DNA from: Pleurotus djamor
Taxonomy: Eukaryota > Basidiomycota > Agaricomycetes > Agaricales > Pleurotaceae
Length of the DNA stretch: 64,000 nucleotides
NCBI GenBank assembly: GCA_029747585.1
Contig: JAPEVF010000181.1
Coordinates: 1 to 64,000 of the forward strand
Reading direction: 5' to 3'
In this document: positions 13,210 to 24,874 of the stretch, in pieces
Position numbering within the stretch: position 1 is the stretch's first letter
Layout of the letters: every line of letters begins with the position of its first letter
The notes under the pieces: generated by a model
The model's input: only the letters and a program-made list of their open reading frames with translations
The model's database searches: none
What the model was told of the DNA's origin: nothing
Made by a program: the position numbers and the translations under genes

Positions 13210-13413
13210 ATTCAGTCTTCAGACACTTGCAGGATGTGATATACAAATGGGATCGCCTGCGAACTACAACAGTAAGTACTACCTACTACACAGATGCATA
13301 CAACAGAGGATGGAGAGAGGTACAACATATATCTACATACAATTGTCCATACGCATACGCATACACCTACAGTAGAAAAAATGGAACACAAAACACAAAA
13401 CAAACATACAAAA

Positions 13414-15509
13414 TCACGCCAAACGCACTTTTACACGTCCAGAAACATCCAAATCAAACGCCAACTTCTGCATCGCCGTCTCTCGCGAAGCGACAAGCCC
13501 ATCTGCGTAGACTTTTACCGGTTGGCCGTTCTGTGTGATGAAGATGTTGCTCGAGTCTGTCGAGAGGAAAGAGTTCTTTCCAGCTTGAACGTCGAAGCAA
13601 ATATGCGTGACACGGCGGATCGTAGGCGGCAAAGCGGCAGGTTCAGCAGGCGACGACGTCGCATTCGTATCCAGAACCTCTTCTTCAATCGTAGGCAGCT
13701 CTCCCGACGGGGTATAGACCTCCTGTTTTTCCTCGTATTCAACCTCTGGAAGGCTCTGCTTCGTCTCCTCTTTCGCTTTTTCCTTTTCAACCCTCTTAAC
13801 AGACCTAGCAGAAACCATCCTCGACGGCCCAAAAATCAAATGGAAAACCCTACAAAACACACTCTTGATGAAAACCTTCGCCATATGGACGAACAAGCCC
13901 ATGCACGAAACCACCATCCCGCGACTATGGCGCACGGTAAGGGGTTGTACCGACAGACCCTTGTGTAGCTGATTATCACTCTGTGACGAAGAGGCGGAAA
14001 CGGACGAAAGGTCGGATGTATTGGAAAGCGACGTAGTCAACTCTGTGAAATCAGAAGATTTCGATGTGGATGGCGAGAGGGCGTCAGATTCGGGCGGGAA
14101 GGACGAAGACGAGGCGGACTCGATCGAGAGACTTGCTTCGAGTGCGCGTTTTGGTGACGGCGGCGGTGTGGGCAATACATCCGGAGCGTACTCGTATGAG
14201 GAGAACGTGTGCTCGGTGATGAATGACACAAATACAGGCGGAGTGTTATCTTTTTCAGAGGAACCGGGTACAGCGTACGCTGCAGAGAAAAGCAGCACTG
14301 CACCAGTAGAGTCGGTAGAAATTTTGAGACTCCGGGCTTCGCGATTACATAGTAGAAGGGCGGCGGCACCAGTCGACGGAGAGTACACAACGAATTGCTC
14401 GGTTTCACTCGGGAGCACGGAAGAGAGTTGTTGTGTATCTAATGTGACGATGGACTGGGAGGCGCCGGGTGCAGGTACGACGATGACCTGTGTGGGTGTG
14501 ACGTTAGACACCGAGGACAAAACCAAGGTATCGTTAGCGGCGTCTTGGGTCGAACCGGCGTTGGCGACTCGGAGTGCATCCGGGAAACCAGACGCCAATA
14601 TTTTGTGAACGGCATGTTGGAATCCTGGCTTGTTAATGCTGGTTTCGATAGTATGCAGTCCTAACGGGGCTCGCACAGAAAGGGCGTAGTCGTTGCCCCG
14701 AATGTACAAGCCTGATTCTGGCGAAGACGCGCTGAGTAACAAGGCGGGATTCAGTAGGATATCTTGGGGTTCAATGCGCGGTACGAGGAGCAACATATTG
14801 GCATCTTCGACGTCCCCGGAATGAGGAAAGTACGACAAGGATCTGTAAGATCGTTGTTCAACGACTAAATTCCTCGTCAAAGTCAAACTACCGATTCAAC
14901 TCACCCTGACTTCGAAATAGCCGCAACGCTATATTTCGACGTTTGACCGAGTCTAAGCCATTCAGTTGCACCATGTTCATCAGCAACCCGTTTCTCAATC
15001 GGAGTAACAGGCGGCTCCGAGCTCAGTACGAGCACACCGTCGTTGCCGAATTGACCTAGCCAAGTGATCTCCCCGGAGGCACCAACAAGCCGGTAAGTGA
15101 ACGAAAACTGCCACTTCCCAACGACTTCCAGCGTCGATGGACCAGCAAGTTGAACGTCCGTCTCGAAGGAGAGTCGAACAACATCGTTCTGATCGTCCGA
15201 GGCCTCGTGGTCGGATAGTCTCGTGTCGAGGTGAACCACGCCTTCATCAGCGGTACCATTCGTCTTCTGCGCGACTGTACTTTCAGCCTCGCGTTTAAAG
15301 GTAATGTCACCCCACTGTCCAGTGTATCGTCCGCTCCCTATGGCAGGGATGTCCGACCAAAGTTGTACCTGGACGCCCCGGCGTTCAAGTCGCTCATACT
15401 CGCCGGCGTCCACGCTAGCGACGAAACGGAGTCGGACGACACCGTCGTTGCTTATGGGCACTTGGATCTTGGTCGTCTTCCCTAGGGAGGGATTGAACTG
15501 AATCGCCAT
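13414..15509 (-). CDS. Unrecognised two-exon protein, about 680 residues
   Basis: ATG at 15509 (MAIQFNPSLGKTTKI). One 62-base intron (14843-14904, GTGAGT...TTACAG) joins SISKSG- to SLSYFPHSGD in frame. Stop at 13414. The N-terminal half is rich in beta-strand patterns (VQVQLWSDIP, RYTGQWGDITFKRE, WQFSFTYRLVG) and suggests one or more beta-sandwich domains. The middle has many Ser/Thr. A Pro-rich hinge (PTPPPSPKR) and a Ser-rich stretch follow, then a hydrophobic segment (GMVVSCMGLFVHMAKVFIK) that could be one membrane helix. The last part is Lys/Glu-rich and ends in a short folded-looking unit. There is no signal peptide. I do not recognise the family. It lies tail to tail with TRAX, 204 bases apart. 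Coding is well supported by open frame length and intron quality. Confidence 0.8.
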
Positions 15510-15703
15510 GGTGGTGGATACGATAAGAGGAATGGGTGGTCTAGTATCTACACGCTGTTTACATGCGTTCTTGCAGCATGTCCAATTAGCGAATTAGCGC
15601 CTCCTATTTCCGAAATAGAGTGCATCCATACAGCCATCAATAACNTACTCAAAGTAACACAAAGTAATACAAGGTACAACAGGTACAAGGTCAAGGGAAT
15701 ACA

Positions 15704-17244
15704 TCAGAAAATCGAACTGTCCACTCGCCTGAAGNTCCTCAGCCGAGCATTGGCGACGGCNAGGTCCATATCTGGGTCTGGGTCNGGGACATAATCTGAA
15801 TCATCNGTCGAATCTGTCTCAACCTCCACGACCTCCAAGGGGGCAGCCCTAGTGCCCGCACCACGGGTCATAGTAGCAGCAATGGNATTNCGTCGTCGCC
15901 GAGCCAACACGGATTGCATGATCCCTAGGATATACCTTTTCCAGCGTCTGAAANATANCCAGTGTCAGACAAGGCTTGGAGCTCGAGTGGAGGGTTACTG
16001 AGTTACTCACTCCTTCTTCGCNAGCCACTCCTTCATCATCTTCCCTCCTGACTGCCATTCTTCACTTCCATTNTCCTGCAAAGCTTCTAGATGCTTCTGA
16101 ACAGTATTGTCNACAGTGANATTCGGCAAAATAGGCGATTCCTCCGTAAGATTTGTACGACAGACCGGACACGTTGGAAGTTGGTTCTAGTTGAGATGTG
16201 ACGTGAATACGCAGATATGAGCAGTCACGTTCACAACGAACTTACATGACACCGCTCTATCCACAACCATCCACATTCTCCACAGAAGGTATGCCCGCAA
16301 GGGTTGCTCATATATGCTGCCGCACTATCAGCCAAACCGTACTGTCGTTAGAGGATTGCATTATGGGNGCTNGTTTCACGTACAAGTAATCACAACATCT
16401 GTGACAGAGAAGAAGAGACGGTCAGCGACCCATGGAGTAACTACTCAAGGCCAGAGACGTACATTGGGCAGGTNAATTCATCTTGGAAAGTTGACAAGTA
16501 CTTGGCGACACGTTCAGCGACTTGTGTTTCAACGTCAAAGGTGGTCGTATCTCCTTTCCTGTCTCTCTTCCGCGGAGAGCTAGCTGAGACCGATGACAGG
16601 CCACGCTTGCGNGTNGTGGTNTTAGAGCCTAGAAATTTTGGGGGTTGGCTGATCTGCTTGCNAGCCTCANTGTCGGAACCTNCAAGTNATCAAGAAAGAG
16701 GGACCGGTGTCAAAGGGGAAATCGACGTACGAGTGGCGGATGTTTGAGGACGGTTATTGGATCCTTGAGGATCATTTCGGGCTNGCGAATGGGNATAGAC
16801 ATCAGATAATAGTATCANCTCGTTATCAATTAAGCATACCAAGGGATGATCTTGGTTGTTCATTTGATAGACGACTCGAAGTNGCGGCGGAAGAGGCTTA
16901 AGCGANGTTATTAGCNAACCGAGACAAGATCAAAGGATCCNAGACTCACGAGGACCATGTACGAGCTGTTCCTCCANCGCGTCCAGTTCCTCCAAAAAAG
17001 CGGGGTTCATTTCGTCTTCATCACATGAATATACAGACGATGCAGGTGAACCGATCCGAGTAACCTGGCTGTCCGTATTGGTAGAATCGAAGGTTGGCGA
17101 GAGTTCAGGTATTGCGTCGAAGTCGATATGAGTAAACAGGTCGGGTACGTTATCGTATTCATCGTCCGACATGACGGCGGTAAGAACATGAGTTGAAGTT
17201 GATGGAGCGGGAGCAAACTGAGCGACTGTTGGCCGTTGAAACAT
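15704..17244 (-). CDS. RING-finger protein, probable E3 ubiquitin ligase
   Basis: Multi-exon minus-strand gene. There are two possible starts, ATG 17244 or ATG 17172 (MSDDEYDNVPDLF); the second has the acidic start expected of a soluble nuclear protein. The N-terminal part is acidic and disordered. A basic Ser-rich linker (RKRGLSSVSASSPRKRDR) precedes the C3HC4 RING: CPICCD is rebuilt across an intron, then NPCGHTFCGECGW and, after another intron, LPTCPVC. All eight zinc ligands can be found. After the RING comes TVDNTVQKHLEAL, then a C-terminal tail with VEVVEVETDS and an acidic DPDPDMD repeat, ending at 15704. RING proteins of this type recruit an E2 and ubiquitinate a partner; the substrate is unknown. 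About twenty n bases make several codons unreadable and exon borders uncertain. Confidence 0.75.
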
Positions 17245-18151
17245 AACACGTACATCACGTGTCCGAGCACGTGTCCAAAAGCCCCTGTAATTGTTCAGCG
17301 TTCCCGAAAATGAGTTCGACGGGGCAAATCTCAGACGTTCCTGTTATACCAGCTATATTCAGCGATCCTCGAAGCGCACCGCCCGAGGAAACGTCGATGG
17401 AGATATCTGCAGTAAATATAGAGTTTAAATGATAATAATCANCAGCGTCTATCAGNTGNCCATCTTTAAACTAAGTGACTGTATTTTTAGCACGCGCTTG
17501 CAAAGCAGATTCAAGGTATATANNNNNCAGGAAGAGCACTTGTCAAGCTCTCGAAGAGAGTTTGAGAGGCGGCACATCACGAACGGAAGACTATGAACAC
17601 TCCTGAACCCAGTCAGGAGCGAAGTCCGGCGTACCTGGTCGCATCACGTCATTGGGAGACCTCCGAAACCCGATCAAAGGCTAAAAATAACTCACTTCCA
17701 AGCAGCCTTGACATAGGCCTCGACCTGGGGATGAACAGCTTGGCTCTGTATGTTACTCATGATAATTGATAACGGGTAAAGGGGGACAGTCTTGGCTTTT
17801 AGTTTCAATTCGCTGGCAATCGGATCATGGGGGTTTTTCATTTCGAGGTATACGTAGACGGCAGGGGAGGATAAATACCTTATGTGCGACGATCTAAATA
17901 GACAGGGGAATAATGGACAACAGGCAAATTCCAAGTATACATGCATCGTGTACACAAGCACCTAGCACATAACGGAAACAAAGGAGGGTGATAATCGGAC
18001 GATACCGTGGCAAGCAAAGGATTCATACTATACAACACATGCGAGGAAAGGCTTGGGGTGCTCGAAAGACTAGGCAAGAAATTGTGTACATATGGGACAA
18101 AGACGCTCGGTACAAATTGGTGGTGATTAAAGCGGCGAGGGGGAGGATACG
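17245..18151. other. Gene-poor stretch with a 5-base N run
   Basis: Holds the promoter side of the RING gene, a 5-base n run at 17523-17527, and probably the 3' untranslated region of the next minus-strand gene. A 40-codon open frame on the plus strand from 17310 (MSSTGQISDVPVIPAIF) and a possible minus exon ending AYVKAAWK at 17692 were seen. Neither can be connected to a convincing gene, and a small gene broken by the ambiguous bases cannot be excluded. Confidence 0.4.
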
Positions 18152-18975
18152 TTACGCGGAAACGGCTTGGTTCTGATGAGGCACCTCGGAATTGGATGAA
18201 TGGCCGTTTAGCGAAGCTTCCTCGCTAGACTGGTCTCGCCGAGGACCACTAGTCGACAGCAAAGAGCCTATTGCCATTGAAGCACGTGAACGTGGGGAGT
18301 ACTCTAAGGAATCACTCCGTGGGGAGGAGTACGGGGAGGGAGGTAGTCGATCGTGGTGTTGAGGTGCGGACTGAGAAAGTAAATGAGAATCATAGGGTGC
18401 TGGAGGGGGGCTCGCCGAAGAGCGACGATGACGCTTGCGAGAAGGCTGGGAGCTGCGGTGATGGTATTCTGGAGCGTGCCGAGAGGAGTACCGAGAGGAT
18501 TGGTATGGCGAATGACTACGGTGCGGGGGTGAGAGATAAGGTTTCTCTTCGGGAAGAGGGGGCGAATGGGTGAAGTGGGGAGTCGGGTAGTAGTGATTCG
18601 TGAGTGATGGGAGCTGTTCTGAGGCAGAAGTTGTATGACATATTTCGATCATAGTGCGGTGGAGAGAAGCAGTAGAAGCAAGTCGCTGGATTATACTGTC
18701 AGTACAATGAGGATGCCAGGTAGACAACGCAACCGACCTGATCCTCGGCAGCCTTTGCGTTGAGCATGGCGAGAAGCATGTCCCGGTCACCATCGCCTTT
18801 TGAATTGTAGGCAGCGAGAATTTCGCGAAGTGATGGTGGGGGTGGCTGGGGAGATGGGAATGTCAGCTCTTCGCGGGTTTCGGGGGGAGGAAGGACAGAT
18901 AGTTACCTGGTTGAGGGTGTTTGTAGCCGAGGAGACCAAGTGTCTTACTTGTCTCTGGGTTTCTGGGTCGTGCAT
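18152..18975 (-). CDS. Unknown Ser/Pro/His-rich protein
   Basis: ATG at 18975 (MHDPETQRQVRHLVSS). The first exon ends ATNTLNQ at a GTAACT donor. The next gives PPPPSLREILAAYNS and GDRDMLLAMLNAKAAEDQ. After a second intron (GTCGGT donor) the long last exon starts RLASTASLHRTMIEI and runs to TAA at 18152. The N-terminal 70 residues look helical and ordered. The rest is low complexity, rich in Ser, Pro, His and Arg, with a nuclear-localisation-like cluster (RKRHRRSS). It fits a nuclear regulatory protein, but no domain is recognised. About 230 residues in all. The spliced helical start argues that it is a real gene. Confidence 0.65.
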
Positions 18976-19683
18976 GGTGGGAGGATGGATGGGGGAGGAA
19001 GAGATGGCGGATTAGCGGGGACGGAAATGGAGGGGAGAGACAGAGGAATGCAAGAGCATCGGGGATTTCTTAAAGGTTTGTGTAGGTAGAGGCCAAGAAA
19101 TCCTAATTTGATCTTTGTCTTGGCACTCCAGGAATAGCACAGAGGGATGGATGATTCCCATTCGACTGCAACGAGGAACGGAAGGGGTGTGGTGAGAGAA
19201 CGAGTATATTTAACCCGGTTCTTACTCACCAGCCTTGCGTGGATTGCCGCTGCCACTGACGACGACGGCGACGACGACGAACTCGGTGGACATGATGGTG
19301 GTAAGAGGATAAGCTTGGTATTACTTGGAATTCTGTTCCCGTGGCAAAATTCCACCTCCTGGGACGGAACCGTGCCCCCAAATAGCAGCCAATCAGATTC
19401 AAGCTCACGATTACATAATTTTATGTAATTCCCTGCCAATCTTATCACAGTGACTGCTCGCAGCGTCAACACTCAACTTGACTCTTCACCACCACCACGA
19501 CCTCCGCAGCCTGCTAGACACGTTCGTCGTCGTCGGCCTCGACCACAAACGCACTCTCGCCATCGTCCACAACAATCACCAAAGCTGTTGTCCTATGTTA
19601 CATCCAGCCACAATTCCATTCGGTATCTGCTGATCTCCCTGCGCTCACAACGCCGATACTCTGTTCTTGCCGACCGCACTCAA
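18976..19683. other. Divergent promoter region
   Basis: Lies between the starts of the minus-strand unknown gene and the plus-strand exonuclease gene. It contains a (GAC)n/(GTC)n-like trinucleotide stretch near 19255-19282. A short minus-strand frame (MSTEFVVVAVVVSG, from about 19294) could be an upstream open frame or leader of the minus gene. No other gene is supported. Confidence 0.45.
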
Positions 19684-21261
19684 ATGTCAGACACAGATGC
19701 CTCTTCCAGCCGACCGGCTCAGTCCCCCACTGACGCCACCGATACTGCCCCTTCTACAATTGCTCAGCCTGTTCCAGAGCCCCCTCCTCCACCACCGCCA
19801 CGGCCAACCGTCCTGTATTCTTGGCGCAAAAGGACCTCCAGTCCCGAATTATTTTACTTGCGCGATGCAAAATCCGCAAATCTTGCAATAGACCGCTTGC
19901 ATTCTCTCTCGGTAGTTGGTTTCGATCAAGAGTGGAAACCTGTCTTTTCCAAAGGAACGCCCGAGAACCCTGTTGCCTTGATCCAACTAGCCACTCCAGA
20001 AAGCGTGTTACTGTTTCAAGTCAGCTCTATGAGGCGTATGTTCATTATTTGCCTTCATTCCATCTGCTGTAACTGTCTCTCACCGTTGTTCGCGCGATTC
20101 TAGCATTTCCTGAGAAACTTTCTCAGCTCCTCGAAAACCCGGATGTAGTCAAAACAGGCGTTGGAATACAGAGTTAGCCCGTCTCGAGCGCTTTTGTATG
20201 AAATGGTAAATGAACTAAACTGTGTAAATATAGATGATGTTCAGAAACTATTCAAGGACCATCGCGTTTCTACGCGAAACTGTGTTGACCTGTCTCTCAT
20301 GGCTAGGTCCGTCGATAATGCGCGCTGGAAAGGCAAATATTCCGCGCCAATCGGATTAGCCAGGCTCGTCGAAGAGTATGAAAACGAGACTCTCACAAAG
20401 GGCAAAATTACTCGTAGTAACTGGGAAGCCAAGCTTTCCGATGCTCAACTGGAATGTTGGTAGACTCTTTCTCCAAATTCCCTTTTCTGATAGCTCATGT
20501 CACTTATAGACGCAGCGAATGATGCCCACGCTGGTTTAACTCTCTATAATCGGCTAAATCAAATGGCGCAGTCAATGCCCAAGATTCCGAAAAGTGTTTA
20601 CTACACCTTTGATTGCGTTAGAAGCCGGCTCTGTGAACCATCTGGTGCACAGTGGCATGCATGGAACCCAGATTATGACCCCGGACCTCCTCCACTTCCC
20701 AAGGTTCCCAGAGAGCCGAGTGGCAAGGAACCCTCTTCAACAACAATTCAGTCTACTCATCCGCCGTCCTTGTCATCATTACTCGTCTCTCCTTTCTTCC
20801 CCGGATCCCGTTCTTATTCTAGATCTGCCGCTACACCTAGTTCAAGGACTTATGCTACTAGCGTCAGAAGTAATCCGCCAAGACCAAGACAATCTTTGCC
20901 GTCCTCCACGAACCCAGAATGGCCGGCCAAACCCGGTCCTTCTCTCTCCCAAAATAACTATGAGTCTGGAATATCCATGATTCATGCTGAGGATCAAACT
21001 CTGCATCATAATAGCACTGTCCAAGAAGCCTTGGAAGAAGCACCTTTGAATAGACACGGCGCAGATGGTCCCTTCGCTCGAACCCACGGTCGTGGTTCCG
21101 GGTATTATCGACAGCGGAATCGAGGAGGACGAGGAAGACGTGCCACTCACGCCCAGACCAACAACAACCCACCTGGTGACAATACTTCGCCAGATAGCTT
21201 ACTGGATCCTCCTACCACACAACCGCCCCCTCGTCGTTGGAGACCCCGGTCTCGCCGATAA
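19684..21261 (+). CDS. WRN-type 3'-5' exonuclease without helicase
   Basis: ATG 19684 (MSDTDASSSRP). Exons are joined across three introns: GTATGT donor near 20038, GTTAGC...ATATAG at about 20172-20233, and GTTGGT...TTATAG at about 20458-20508. The DnaQ-like DEDDy nuclease core is complete: Exo I GFDQEW (Asp and Glu), Exo II TGVGIQNDVQKL (rebuilt across an intron), and Exo III YAANDAHAGL with the Tyr and final Asp (rebuilt across the last intron). The core follows a Pro-rich leader. A long disordered tail carries an Arg/Gly-rich patch (YYRQRNRGGRGRR) and ends PPPRRWRPRSRR. Such enzymes remove nucleotides from DNA or RNA 3' ends using two metal ions. The Arg/Gly tail suggests nucleic-acid binding. 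No RecQ helicase follows, so this is a stand-alone exonuclease of the kind seen in plants and fungi. Confidence 0.88.
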
Positions 21262-22464
21262 TGTCTCAGAAGCATGCATCCCCACTTCGCTATTACTTCA
21301 CTAGGTCCCACAGTCAACCCGCAACACGCTCTCCGTCTCTATAGCTCAATCTCGCACGTGTGCCTTTTAACAGCTTAGAACCCGGCTATGTTTTATATTT
21401 AAGCCACCCTTCTCTTGAATCCATGCACATCTTTTCCTTGGCACTACCTCGGCAAACTCTCGATTCTCTGAAATTGTCTTGGGATGCGTATTTATAGCCT
21501 TGATTTTCCCGAATTTCCTTCGACCGGTGTAGAATTTTGGGACATATCGTGTGAGGACGACATCACTTTATGGGCGGTTTCCGCTTTGTATGTTTGAGCT
21601 CGTTTTCGTCAGCTATAATTAACTGTGTCATGTGGAACGCCCTTGGTACGCACTTGAGTCTGAGAGCTTGAGACTCACTCTAGGTAATGTGGCCATCTAA
21701 GCTAATCATCCGTCCGTCAGGCCATCCATCTTCTTGAGTACCGCGAAAGTAGGCATTTCTAATTGCGTCTATACATAGCCCAAGATAATGGCGTAACTGA
21801 TGCATGCATGATGTTTCACCACCAGTCGTCAGATTGTATTTTTGGAGGCTTTACACGGCACACGACGGCACGCAGCGGACCTGATGCTTACGCTACCGCA
21901 ACCGGTGGACCGTCGAGGTCTTGAGCCAATTACATCGGGCATCTATCAATGATTATTTCCGTCTGATGATCACCCCCAGGTTGTCCCACAGATTGAATGA
22001 GAAGGTTATGCTATGTGGTGCATAGCGTAACTGTAACTAACACAATAATATCCCCTCATACGGCCCTTGGGTCCCAAAACGCTCGCGGCTTGATTATCAA
22101 CGTACGAAACTGTATTCCGATGTTTTACACGGCGTAAAATAGGCTTGAGTGAATAGCTGAAATTTGATAAGCTGATCGATACCCGTGGTTGTACGACATG
22201 CTTCACGTAACTGAGTTGAAAGGTGAGACATCGTGCTATCAAAGTCGCGATAAGACGTGAAGTTTCTATCATCAGTAGATGAGAGTATCATTAAATGCCC
22301 CTTGGATGTGTTACATAGTTCCTTGACATGGAAGGTCACTCAGAAATGGACGGAGGCAAATTTAATATCATTACCATCTGTAACAGACCATCCATCAGTG
22401 ATCCTCGTTAACAAATAAGTCTTCGTTTTCATCGCAAACATCTGTCTCATGTCTAGATTGATAG
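21262..22464. other. 1.2 kb intergenic stretch
   Basis: Between the stop of the exonuclease gene and the stop of chitinase 1, so the genes converge here. Only short open frames without domain character occur. No RNA gene or repeat was recognised. Confidence 0.5.
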
Positions 22465-24364
22465 TTACAATCTGAAGAATCGAGAGTTGAGATTGGGGTG
22501 GATAACTGTTTGCGCAACAACCCTGCCACGCGCGGGCCTGAGGATCTCCGGTTCTGGTATGACTGTAGAAGATGGAGCAGGGGTAACCGAATGGGCATGT
22601 GTAGGAGCAGCAGTGGTTGCCGGAGCATGAGTAGAAGCAGGGGGAGGCGGCGGCCGAGCAGCGGAAGTGGATGGTGGGGGAGTAGGTCTGCTGGGCTGGT
22701 CCTTCACTAAAGCTTGCTTGATCGCGCGGTCAAAGTGGTTATTGGCTATATGGACGAAGCGTCAACGTTGGCAATGGAGTACGTGCGAAGAGAGAGTACT
22801 CACACCGAGCCTCCGAAGCGTCCCAAAGCATGACACCCCCAAATGAAGGGTAGCGGTCCTGTGCGTCTTTAGCTATACGGCTGAGTGTATCGATATCAAC
22901 GTAGCCATCGCCGGCAGCCTTGGGAGACCCTGGTGCGCCGAGATAAACTTTAACGTTTTTATTCGGTGACTGTTTGCGGGCCCATTCGTCCCTGTACCGA
23001 GCATGGAACTCAGCATGGCGAAGCTTTAGATGAAAAGAGGTTCTCATGAGACTTACCAAACATCGAAGTTGAATTCCTACATGTGATGCGATCGATTGAG
23101 GGTGAGATACACGCGTTTAATTTGAGATCAAGACGGCACCACGCCACGACCCACCTTTGGCTTAGACGATTCGCAGAAATTGTTGTCTGCAAGGGGCATT
23201 TAATGTCAGTTGCTGCGGTGGTTCTCTAAGATGAAGGCTTACAGAATTGCACGTAAACGGCATCAAAAGGTGCCCTGGGATTGAGGACATGGATGGATTA
23301 GGCTCCCTGATCGGCTGGAATGTTTTCAGGCATCCACTTACCCATTGATAGTTCCGCCCATGGCCTCGTCAGGGAATGGGCACTGAGGTGCTCCCGTGAT
23401 ATAGTATCTGACAGCGTCAGGCAGATAATGAGATGAAGTATGAAAGGCCGAACCGTTTGTCACCGTTATTCATGAGAGAACGAAGCTTGTTAACAAATAC
23501 TGCATAATGAGCCGACGAACCAGATTCAATGTCCAGGTCGATCCTAGTCAAGCAGTCAATGAAGGTATTGGTGGTACTGGAAGTCTCGTACCCATCTAGT
23601 ACCGCGGAACCAAAAGGCCGGGTGTCACTCTCTGTGTCAGAATCCGAGTCGGTGAGTAAGAAGACTCAGATACATAGAAATATGAAGACGAACTTCCACC
23701 GCCCAAGAAAAGATCCCATATCTGTTCAGCAAATTGACGGGCTTGCGAGTCACTGCTGAATCCAACTTTCCCTGTCGCACCACCCAAACTCAAGGTAACA
23801 ATTTTACCCTTGGCTTGACATGTACGGATGTCGGAGGCAAGAAAAGAGCAGTCAGCGAGATTGGTTCCTCTAAATGCTCCATTCCCTGATTGACTACATA
23901 TCTAACATGAAAGCCTCATCTCCAGTCAGTTTAGACGGCGGTAAGATACTCAGACGTACATTGGAAAGTTCAATTTGGGGCAGACCTCCCTTCCCAAAGA
24001 AGACATAGAGGAAAGCCAACGGAATTGCATCTATAGTATCGTCTTCACAGTAGAAGGATAACCTGAGGCAAACGTGACTTTCAGTGGGGCCATGATAGGA
24101 ACGATGAACAGCTGGACGTGCCGTTCTTGATCTCCACCGGAATCCTGGCCCCAATAGCTATTGAGCGGAGTAGTTTGAGTCAGTGTACCCTGAAGATGAC
24201 TTCATTGACGCACACCGCGAGCTGGATCCAAGGAAGGGTAAGTGAGAAATCTAGCTTCATGTGGTTGCACCCACATTGTCCGACCGATCATTTGAGAAAG
24301 CAGAGGCCATCGTCAGCCAGTTTGCCAAAGCAACCAGTAACCACCAGCTTGTTATTAGAGCCAT
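22465..24364 (-). CDS. Class III GH18 chitinase 1, no chitin-binding module
   Basis: ATG 24364 opens a signal peptide ([17 protein letters not shown], small residues after). Exon 1 ends NDRSDN; an 8-base microexon (24214-24221) adds LAV; the next exon gives YWGQDSGG. Later blocks: [25 protein letters not shown], the [11 protein letters not shown] beta strand, then after an intron [10 protein letters not shown], the GH18 DxxDxDxE motif with its catalytic Glu, and [15 protein letters not shown]. It hydrolyses beta-1,4 N-acetylglucosamine links in chitin by substrate-assisted catalysis and is secreted. The tail is Pro/Ala/Thr-rich ([11 protein letters not shown]) and ends NSRFFRL at 22465, with no binding module. 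The intron after GDQERHVQ is hard to place: a 47-base GTTCAT...CTCAG intron restores the frame but is a weak donor. Confidence 0.87.
24214..24221 (-). other. 8-base microexon of chitinase 1
   Basis: On the minus strand CTCGCGGT lies between an ATCCAG acceptor and a GTGCGT donor. It is needed to join SDN of exon 1 to YWGQDS, giving N-LAV-YWG, as in related class III chitinases. The same arrangement exists in chitinase 2. Confidence 0.7.
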
Positions 24365-24874
24365 AGCTGAAGGATCTCCGCACTGCGGGATGACTAGCAG
24401 TCGGTGCTAGCATTCGGGGCCGTAGATTGGTCGAAAGTACTTATAGTTATGTCAGTAAGCCGTGCTATAATAGTATTATTTCCTTTAAGAACTGGTCTTG
24501 CGGCTACTGTACACGTAGCGCATTCGAAGGTTTGCATAAGGAAGGACTATCATTGGCAGAAGTCTGAAGGACGGCATCAGCTGAGGGACAAAAGGCGTGC
24601 GGCACACGTAGTGGAGACAAGTTGGACCCTAAGCGCTGACTACTTCTAAGTATAGCCTCCTATTCGAAGGTTCGAAGGCTCGCCCACGCAATCCAAGCTT
24701 CGAATCACACATCGCTTAACGGCACATATACAAGGATCCATATGCTTGAGGTCTCATGGGGCAATTCGGATGACCTACCTCATCTTCCTGTTGCTTCCTC
24801 ATACAGTAAATTCATACGTGTCAGCTTTAATTGGTTAAAGCCTCAAAAATAATGTAGTGCACGAGGGAAAGCTT
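24365..24874. other. Spacer between the two chitinase genes
   Basis: About 510 bases between the start of chitinase 1 and the stop of chitinase 2, transcribed in the same direction. It should hold the promoter of the first and the 3' end of the second. A short inverted motif around TTCGAAGGTTCGAAG (near 24665) is visible. Nothing coding is supported. Confidence 0.45.

Noticed and set aside
13294..13968. Long plus-strand frame rich in Arg and His
   Set aside because: It is the antisense shadow of the minus-strand gene at 13414-15509 and the tail of TRAX.
17310..17432. Plus-strand 40-codon frame MSSTGQISDVPV near the RING gene
   Set aside because: Stops after 40 codons, adjoins ambiguous bases and no continuing exon could be found; it may be chance.
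17692..17961. Minus-strand frame ending AYVKAAWK
   Set aside because: Upstream part shows no domain, and the stretch fits better as the 3' untranslated region of the gene at 18152-18975.
19147..19428. Plus-strand Asp-rich frame over the trinucleotide repeat
   Set aside because: Arises from the GAC repeat in a promoter region; no ATG context or splice structure supports it.
24404..24649. Plus-strand frame between the chitinase genes
   Set aside because: Overlaps a promoter and 3' region, no recognised domain and no splice structure.
24660..24700. TTCGAA-rich stretch resembling a tRNA T-loop
   Set aside because: No matching acceptor, D-arm or anticodon stem could be folded around it.
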